From an uncultured Lachnospiraceae bacterium (GTDB lineage: Bacteria > Bacillota > Clostridia > Lachnospirales > Lachnospiraceae): a stretch of 11,340 nt of DNA. Position numbers and translations under genes: made by a program. Below, in pieces: positions 6,734 through 11,340 of this stretch. The stretch lies in NCBI GenBank assembly GCA_910586275.1, contig CAJUIM010000122.1, positions 1-11,340 of the forward strand, given 5' to 3'. Under the pieces are notes generated by a model. That model worked only from the letters and a program-made list of their open reading frames with translations, was not told the DNA's origin and searched no databases. The stretch's first letter is position 1, and each line of letters opens with the position of its first letter.

Positions 6734-7936
6734 ATGAAATATATAATCGTTTTGGGCGACGGCATGGCGGATGAACCGATCGGGCAATTGGGAAACCGCA
6801 CTCCCCTTGCATATGCCAATACGCCGGTGATGGATAGGCTGAGCAAAAAGTCTGAAATAGGAATGGTGCATACGATACCGGACGGCATGAGCCCGGGGTC
6901 GGATACCGCCAATCTGTCAGTGCTTGGCTATGATCCGAGGATTTTTTATTCGGGACGTTCGCCGCTGGAGGCTCTCAGCATAGGAGTGCCTATGAAAGAT
7001 ACGGATATTGCTTTGCGCTGCAATCTTGTGACGATTTCCGAAGAAGATGTCCCGTTTGGGGAGAAGACGATTATCGACCATAGTTCCGGTGAAATCAGCA
7101 CGGAAGACTGTGCGGTTTTGCTGGATGCGGTAAGGAAGGAACTGGAAACGGAGACTTACAAATTTTATGTGGGAACCAGCTACAGGCATTGCCTGATCTG
7201 GGAGAAGGGAACGGTTGCGGAACTGACGCCGCCTCATGATGTACTGACGCAGAAAATCGGGCAGCATCTTCCGGCCGACGAAAACCTGCGCCGGATGATG
7301 GAAAGGAGTTATGAGATTCTTGTAAATCATCCTCTGAATGCGGAGCGGAAGAAAAAAGGGCTGAATCCTGCCAATTGCTGTTGGTTCTGGGGTGCCGGCA
7401 CAAAGCCAAGGCTGACTTCTTTTGAAGAAAAGACCGGCAAGAGAGGGATGATGGTATCTGCCGTGGATTTGCTGAAAGGAATTGCGGCAGGGGCGGGAAT
7501 GGGCATCGGTCTTGTGGAAGGAGCCAACGGCGGCCTGCATACCAACTATGAAGGGAAAGCGGAGGCGGCATGGAAAGCGGTTCTGGAAGACGGTTATGAT
7601 TTTGCTTATATTCATGTGGAAGCACCGGACGAAATGGGGCATCAGGGCAGCGCAGAAAGAAAGGTGCAGGCCATCGAATATTTGGACAGCAGGATTTTAA
7701 AGCCTTTGACCGAAAAGCTGGACGGGGAAAAAGCGGATTACCGGCTGTTGGTACTGCCGGATCACCCCACTCCTGTCCGTGTGCGTACCCATACCGGGGA
7801 CAGTGTGCCTTATATGCTGTATGACAGCACGGCACCTTTGAGCGAAACATGGGATTACAATGAGGAGGCAGGACGGGAAAGCGGAAATTATATTGCGGAA
7901 GGGCACAAGCTGATTGAGCATCTGTTTGCGCCGTAA
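6734..7936 (+). CDS. Cofactor-independent phosphoglycerate mutase-like protein, proposed homoserine kinase
   Basis: A 400-residue member of the alkaline-phosphatase/iPGM metalloenzyme superfamily. Metal-ligand motifs are visible: LGDGMAD (7-13, Asp9), PGSDTANLSVLGYDP (54-68, predicted nucleophile Ser56), EAPDEMGHQG (296-305, Asp299 and His303), PDHPTPV (342-348, Asp343 and His344) and THTGDSVPY (352-360, His353). It belongs to the ApgM-like group rather than the 510-residue GpmI group. Within that group a subfamily (TIGR02535) is annotated as a proposed homoserine kinase because it sits with threonine genes in genomes lacking ThrB. Its place between hom and aspartate kinase fits this closely, so phosphorylation of homoserine is my preferred role. 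Phosphoglycerate mutation in glycolysis remains the alternative. AGAGGAAAG (6722-6730) precedes the ATG by 3 nt. Confidence 0.85.
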   Translation: MKYIIVLGDGMADEPIGQLGNRTPLAYANTPVMDRLSKKSEIGMVHTIPDGMSPGSDTANLSVLGYDPRIFYSGRSPLEALSIGVPMKDTDIALRCNLVTISEEDVPFGEKTIIDHSSGEISTEDCAVLLDAVRKELETETYKFYVGTSYRHCLIWEKGTVAELTPPHDVLTQKIGQHLPADENLRRMMERSYEILVNHPLNAERKKKGLNPANCCWFWGAGTKPRLTSFEEKTGKRGMMVSAVDLLKGIAAGAGMGIGLVEGANGGLHTNYEGKAEAAWKAVLEDGYDFAYIHVEAPDEMGHQGSAERKVQAIEYLDSRILKPLTEKLDGEKADYRLLVLPDHPTPVRVRTHTGDSVPYMLYDSTAPLSETWDYNEEAGRESGNYIAEGHKLIEHLFAP

Positions 7937-8154
7937 CTTCCGCAGACTGTGAAGAACATCCGGCAGAAAGTATTTTGAAAGCCGGCTGTCACAACAGGCT
8001 GTGACGCTGTGGATCGGTATTTGAGAGAAAATATGTTTAAGACATGATTCGGGCAATGGACGGTTCCATGCAGAAGATAATCGATGGAGAAGAAATGCAG
8101 GCAAGGCCGGAAATTGCTCATATCCAATTTTTATGCTGAAATAGGGAGGATTAT
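7937..8154 (+). other. 218-nt gap before aspartate kinase, no convincing gene
   Basis: The gap contains a 6-bp hairpin, GTCACA (7988-7993) with TGTGAC (8000-8005), and a 27-codon frame from ATG 8056 to TGA 8137-8139 that ends 15 nt before the aspartate kinase start. That frame lacks a ribosome site and its residues show no clear attenuator pattern. I recognise no lysine riboswitch, T-box or strong promoter. Aspartate kinase could be read through from the genes upstream or have its own weak promoter. Confidence 0.4.
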
Positions 8155-9474
8155 ATGAAAAAAGTAGTGAAATTCGGCGGCAGTTCCCTCGCCAGCGCCG
8201 AACAGTTCAAAAAAGCAGGGGACATTATCCGCAGGGATACGGAGCGAAGATATGTGGTACCTTCCGCTCCCGGAAAGCGTGACGATAAGGATACGAAAGT
8301 AACGGATATGCTTTATGCCTGCTATGGCAAGGCACAGGCAGGGGAGGACTTTAAAGCGGCTCTGAAGGAAATAAAAGGGCGTTATCAGGAAATCATCACG
8401 GGTCTGCAGCTGGAACTTTCGCTGGATGAGGAATTTAAGACGATAGAAAAGAATTTCAGGGAAAAGGCAGGAGAAGACTACGCGGCTTCCAGGGGGGAAT
8501 ATCTGAACGGCATTATAATGGCTCATTATCTCGGCTTTGAGTTCATTGATGCGGCCACGGTAATCTTTTTTGACGAAACCGGCGAATTTGAGTCGGAAAA
8601 GACCAATCAGGTTTTGGCACAACGTCTGGGTAAGCTGGATAAGGCCGTAATCCCCGGTTTTTATGGTGCATATGAAGACGGCAGGGTTAAGACTTTCTCC
8701 AGAGGGGGATCCGACATAACCGGCTCCATCGTGGCAAGGGCGGTGAAGGCGGATGTCTATGAGAACTGGACAGATGTATCCGGATTCTTAGTAGCGGATC
8801 CGCATATCATTGAAAATCCGCCTGTGATAGAGACGATTACCTACCGTGAATTGCGGGAACTTTCCTATATGGGGGCATCCGTTCTGCATGGAGACGCCAT
8901 CTTCCCGGTAAGGAGGGAAGGAATTCCCATTAATATCAGGAATACCAATGCACCCACCGACGAAGGCACATGGATTGTGGAAAGTACTTGTCAGAAATCC
9001 AAATATGTGATAACGGGAATTGCAGGTAAGCGGGGGTTCTGCTCCGTCAATATAGAAAAAGATAAGATGAATTCCGAAATCGGTTTCGGCAGAAAAGTGC
9101 TGCAGGCATTTGAGGATTCCGGGATTTCCTTTGAACATGTGCCCTCCGGCATTGACACGATGACGGTGTTTGTGCATCAGGACGAATTTATGGATAAGGA
9201 GCAGAAAGTGGCGGCGGCCATTCATAGGCTTGCGGATCCGGATACGATTGAAATCGAATCGGATTTGGCTCTTGTGGCTGTGGTAGGGAGAGGCATGAAG
9301 TCTACCAGAGGGACGGCAGGCAGGATTTTCTCGGCTTTGGCTCATAAGAATGTGAATGTCAGGATGATTGATCAGGGTTCCAGTGAACTGAATATTATAA
9401 TCGGTGTTTCCAATTCCGATTTTGAGAATGCGATACGGGCAATTTATGAGATCTTTGTGGAGGTGCAGCTGTAA
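8155..9474 (+). CDS. Aspartate kinase
   Basis: Phosphorylates L-aspartate to 4-aspartyl phosphate with ATP, the first step towards lysine, threonine and methionine. The 439-residue monofunctional enzyme starts with VVKFGGSSLAS (4-14). It carries the kinase blocks FSRGGSDITGS (181-191), ENWTDVSGFLVADP (203-216) and SYMGASVLHGDAIFP (237-251). Two ACT domains follow (about 287-360 and 372-439; the second includes VAVVGRGMKSTRGTAGRIF and a QGSSELNIIIGV strand), so feedback inhibition by lysine and/or threonine is likely; which one cannot be told from sequence. The usual VVSA block reads VVPSAPGKR (34-42), a variant I associate with clostridial enzymes. GGGAGGA (8144-8150) precedes the ATG by 4 nt. 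It is the last gene of the cluster, and the large palindrome begins 33 nt after its stop. Confidence 0.95.
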   Translation: MKKVVKFGGSSLASAEQFKKAGDIIRRDTERRYVVPSAPGKRDDKDTKVTDMLYACYGKAQAGEDFKAALKEIKGRYQEIITGLQLELSLDEEFKTIEKNFREKAGEDYAASRGEYLNGIIMAHYLGFEFIDAATVIFFDETGEFESEKTNQVLAQRLGKLDKAVIPGFYGAYEDGRVKTFSRGGSDITGSIVARAVKADVYENWTDVSGFLVADPHIIENPPVIETITYRELRELSYMGASVLHGDAIFPVRREGIPINIRNTNAPTDEGTWIVESTCQKSKYVITGIAGKRGFCSVNIEKDKMNSEIGFGRKVLQAFEDSGISFEHVPSGIDTMTVFVHQDEFMDKEQKVAAAIHRLADPDTIEIESDLALVAVVGRGMKSTRGTAGRIFSALAHKNVNVRMIDQGSSELNIIIGVSNSDFENAIRAIYEIFVEVQL

Positions 9475-9506
9475 ATTGCGCGGACGGTTTGAGGGTGTGG
9501 GAGGAC

Positions 9507-10042
9507 GCATTGGCCGATGATGGGGTGTCGGTATATGTGGACGCTTGGCCGGTGCGTTGCGTTGGTATGTACGGGCGCATGGAAGGATACGGGCGTCGGT
9601 ATGGCCGGATATATACAGCGGTACAGTGCTGCCGCCATGGCCGGACGCTGTCCGCCGTGGTTTTCCCATTGGGCTGCCGCGGGATATGGCATTCTGATTT
9701 CTGCATCAAAAATGGGATATTTCTAACTGTTTTTTCTGTCAGTCTTACTGCCACGGCGGCTAAACTCCCTTCGGTCAGACAACGCCGCCTGATGAGGCAG
9801 TAAGTCTGGCAGAAAAAGCAGTAAGAAATATCTCCATTTTTTCTTAAGAAATCAGAATGCCATATCCCGCGGCAGCCCAATGGGAAAACCGCGGCGGGCA
9901 GTGTCCGGCTATGGCGGCAGCACTGTACCGCTGTATATGTCCGGCCATACCGATGCCCGTATCCTTCCATGCGCCCGTACATACCAGCGTAACGCACCGG
10001 CTAAGCGTCCGCATATACCGGCACCCCATCATCCGCCAATGC
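9507..10042 (+). repeat. 536-bp imperfect palindrome (giant hairpin), arms about 246 nt
   Basis: The left arm (9507-9752) is the reverse complement of the right arm (9796-10042). Positions pair as i + j = 19549 for most of the length and 19548 inside a one-base bulge at 9833. In the outer 196 pairs only one position is a true mismatch (C9515/C10034), and 9659-9702 pairs with 9847-9890 without any break. Thirteen further differences are all G.T. Real mismatches cluster near the apex: 9703-9707 against 9842-9846, A9725/A9823 and T9743/T9805. The loop is 9753-9795. Both arms are stop-poor, which produces long spurious ORFs on both strands, but the arm differences change amino acids rather than preserving them. 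No direct target duplication is visible at the ends. It could be a palindromic mobile or repeat element, a 3' UTR structural RNA, or a strong bidirectional transcription barrier. Confidence 0.95.
9755..9789 (+). repeat. GC-rich apical hairpin in the palindrome
   Basis: GGCGGC (9755-9760) pairs with GCCGCC (9784-9789) around a 23-nt loop containing CCTTCGG. It caps the giant hairpin, set off from the arms by short unpaired stretches (9753-9754 and 9790-9795). The long T-run of the left arm (9730-9735) and A-run of the right arm (9813-9817) lie in the inner stem. Confidence 0.7.
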
Positions 10043-10156
10043 TGTGTATGGGTATGTTGGGGGCTTAGGCAATTTTATTGGCTTAAGTCTGTGCTATTGG
10101 CGGTTTAGGGGGGGTTGATTGTGGTTTTGGCGGTTGGGATTGGAGGGGCGGTATTG
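10043..10156 (+). other. G/T-rich strip between the palindrome and the minus-strand gene
   Basis: By hand count, 92 of 114 bases are G or T on the plus strand (8 C, 14 A). Runs of G (for example 10108-10114) and repeated TTGGC cores (10078-10082, 10098-10101, 10127-10131) occur. It is the 3' side of the minus-strand gene, where its transcript would be C/A-rich. I see no terminator hairpin with a T-run for that gene here; the palindrome itself could stop transcription from both sides. Confidence 0.5.
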
Positions 10157-10918
10157 TTATGGTTCGGTTAAAAAGTGCAGGAATTGTCTTGCGGTGTCTA
10201 ATTTGGTGGACGAAAAGATAAATCCCAGGATGGGGGTTTCTCCGCTTAAGGCGTAGCAGCCGTATTGCTGGAGTTTTGCGCTGTCAGGGAGAAAGATGCC
10301 TACGGGGATTGGTTTTTCCATGGAGGAGGGGTCTGTATGGTCAATCTCTTCATCGTTATAGACTGCGGTGGTGTCTGTTTTGTAAGTTTCTTCTTCGTCG
10401 TTTTCCAATATTGTGCCGTCGATATAATAAAAATAAGGTTCGTATTGTGTATATTCTTCTTCTGTAAGGACATCTTTCAGGTCAAGGAACATGCCTGTGC
10501 CTGCGATATGTGTAAAGGGCATTGGGTCGCCTGCCACTACGTCCAGGCCCCCGGTCTGTGCCATGGCAATTGTACGCTGAAATACTGCTAAGTCAACTTC
10601 GGAGGTCATTTGATGGCTTAACGTGGAAGTGGCATCGATATAACAGCTGTAAACGTCCGTGTCTATGCCGGCATATTCTGCGAAATCCGCTTGGAAACTT
10701 TCCTGTCCCTCGCCGCCGTAGGCATTCAGTAAGGTGGCGGAGAAGGCTTCTTCTTTGGTGGTGGCAATATCCCATACGAAAGAGCCGACCACAATTAGGA
10801 GGAGAAGAACCACAAATGTATGAATTTTATAATAATCCCAGAAATATCCTAGCTTTTCTTTGAAACTCCGTCCTTTCAGCTTCTGCTGCTGCTCTCTTAT
10901 TTCATCATGCATTGCCAT
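10157..10918 (-). CDS. Membrane-anchored extracellular protein of unknown function
   Basis: A 253-residue protein. The first 32 residues are charged (EIREQQQKLKGRSFKEKLGYFWDYYKIH) and should be cytoplasmic. One membrane helix follows at about 33-52 (TFVVLLLLIVVGSFVW), then about 200 acidic residues, presumably outside the cell. The outer domain has features like those of extracellular solute-binding proteins: DLAVFQRTIAMAQTGGLDVVAGDP (108-131), FLDLKDVLTEEEYTQY, and a late block with PVGIFLPDSAKLQQY and TARQFLHFLTEP at the C-terminus. I do not recognise a named family; similar short-tailed one-helix proteins are common as hypothetical proteins in Lachnospiraceae. On the minus strand AGGAAAGAGG precedes the ATG at 10918 by about 9 nt, which favours it over the Met two codons later. 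It is convergent with the aspartate operon and has its own promoter. Confidence 0.82.
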   Translation of the reverse strand: MAMHDEIREQQQKLKGRSFKEKLGYFWDYYKIHTFVVLLLLIVVGSFVWDIATTKEEAFSATLLNAYGGEGQESFQADFAEYAGIDTDVYSCYIDATSTLSHQMTSEVDLAVFQRTIAMAQTGGLDVVAGDPMPFTHIAGTGMFLDLKDVLTEEEYTQYEPYFYYIDGTILENDEEETYKTDTTAVYNDEEIDHTDPSSMEKPIPVGIFLPDSAKLQQYGCYALSGETPILGFIFSSTKLDTARQFLHFLTEP

Positions 10919-10955
10919 GGCTTTTTACCTCTTTCCTTAGATGATATAATTACTT

Positions 10956-10984
10956 ATCATAACTTGTCCGTAGGACAGTGTCAA
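10956..10984 (-). promoter_or_regulatory. Near-consensus promoter of the minus-strand membrane protein gene
   Basis: On the minus strand a perfect -35 TTGACA (10984-10979) and a -10 TATGAT (10961-10956) are separated by exactly 17 nt. The start would be near 10949, about 30 nt before the ATG. The spacer contains the inverted repeat TGTCC-GTA-GGACA (plus-strand 10965-10977), placed where a repressor could block RNA polymerase. Confidence 0.75.
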
Positions 10985-11340
10985 TAAAAGGATGGCAAAT
11001 TACAGGGAAATCCATGTCCGATTCCATGCCCGCACCGGAGTTTTCACCCAAAGCACATAAACAGCCCCAACAGTTCCGCAGCTAAATAAGTCAAATACTT
11101 GACGCATTATGAAGACATCATACTTCTAAACACGGCATATAGGATATTGCTTCGTAACAAACTCAACTACACCAAAATTTTACCGACACACAGCGCAGGC
11201 AAAAAAACGAATATTGATTTCCGTAACAGTTCAGCTTGAATGTAATGTTAGGAGGCGGACGCCCGTGCGCGAGTTTTTTTAGTGTCCGGCAGCAGCGGAA
11301 CTGCCTGTCCCGGTTTTCCGTGCACTTTTTTCGGCCGGAG
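10985..11340. other. Non-coding end of the window, no gene recognised
   Basis: No reading frame with a ribosome site and a protein-like composition is seen on either strand. Visible items are small: an inverted repeat GTCAA-ATAC-TTGAC (11090-11103), an AGGAGG (11250-11255) followed by only a five-codon GTG frame, a T7 run after GC-rich sequence near 11273-11280 without a clear stem, and a 5-bp stem GGCAG (11288-11292) with CTGCC (11301-11305). It may be the control region of a gene beyond the window. Confidence 0.4.

Noticed and set aside
7937..8154. Lysine riboswitch before aspartate kinase
   Set aside because: The gap has only a short 6-bp hairpin and none of the long multi-stem pattern expected for that riboswitch.
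9395..9997. A 200-codon minus-strand frame and overlapping plus-strand frames of 69-104 codons in the palindrome
   Set aside because: They arise because both arms lack stops in several frames. In the frames compared, the differences between arms change residues (for example Arg/His, Ile/Thr, Gly/Ser) instead of being silent, and no ribosome site or protein family is seen. One also overlaps the end of aspartate kinase.
9507..10042. Insertion sequence or CRISPR array
   Set aside because: No transposase frame, no direct target duplication and no regular spaced repeats; the structure is one large inverted repeat.
11245..11280. Intrinsic terminator ending in a T7 run
   Set aside because: The GC-rich sequence before the T-run makes only GGCG-GA-CGCC, whose loop is too short, and it is not adjacent to the T-run.

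Overview
The window looks like chromosomal DNA of a Clostridia bacterium, most likely a gut Lachnospiraceae (Clostridium cluster XIVa) species. The reasons are moderate GC, strong AGGAGG-type ribosome sites, sigma-A promoters of Gram-positive type, a UPF0735/PheB-like ACT protein placed before homoserine dehydrogenase, and a phosphoglycerate-mutase-like protein where homoserine kinase would be expected. This assignment is inference; there is no rRNA or other marker gene here.

Layout. (1) 58-3622, plus strand: a promoter with a palindrome over its -35 box and a hairpin leader, then an MFS transporter and a YyaL/DUF255 thioredoxin-fold protein whose C-terminal part carries an in-frame 48-bp tandem repeat. 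(2) 3849-4712, plus strand: a small SPL-type radical SAM protein preceded by a 12-bp hairpin. (3) 4773-9474, plus strand: an aspartate-family amino acid cluster. A good promoter and a structured leader (competing stems and a possible 21-codon leader peptide) precede an ACT regulator, homoserine dehydrogenase (hom), a cofactor-independent phosphoglycerate-mutase-like protein of the type proposed to be an alternative homoserine kinase, and aspartate kinase. Together these cover aspartate to aspartyl phosphate, semialdehyde to homoserine and, if the proposal holds, homoserine to phosphohomoserine. Aspartate-semialdehyde dehydrogenase and threonine synthase are not in the window.

(4) 9507-10042: the most striking object, a 536-bp imperfect palindrome starting 33 nt after the aspartate kinase stop. 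Its arms are about 246 nt each. All 13 transition-type differences between the arms give G.U pairs, never A.C, in the plus-strand RNA. It therefore looks like a giant RNA hairpin in the 3' region of the operon, or a palindromic element that has changed in a strand-biased way. (5) 10043-10156: a G/T-rich strip. (6) 10157-10918, minus strand: a single-pass membrane protein with an extracellular domain of unknown function, with a near-consensus promoter at 10956-10984 that has a small palindrome in its spacer. (7) 10985-11340: no gene recognised.
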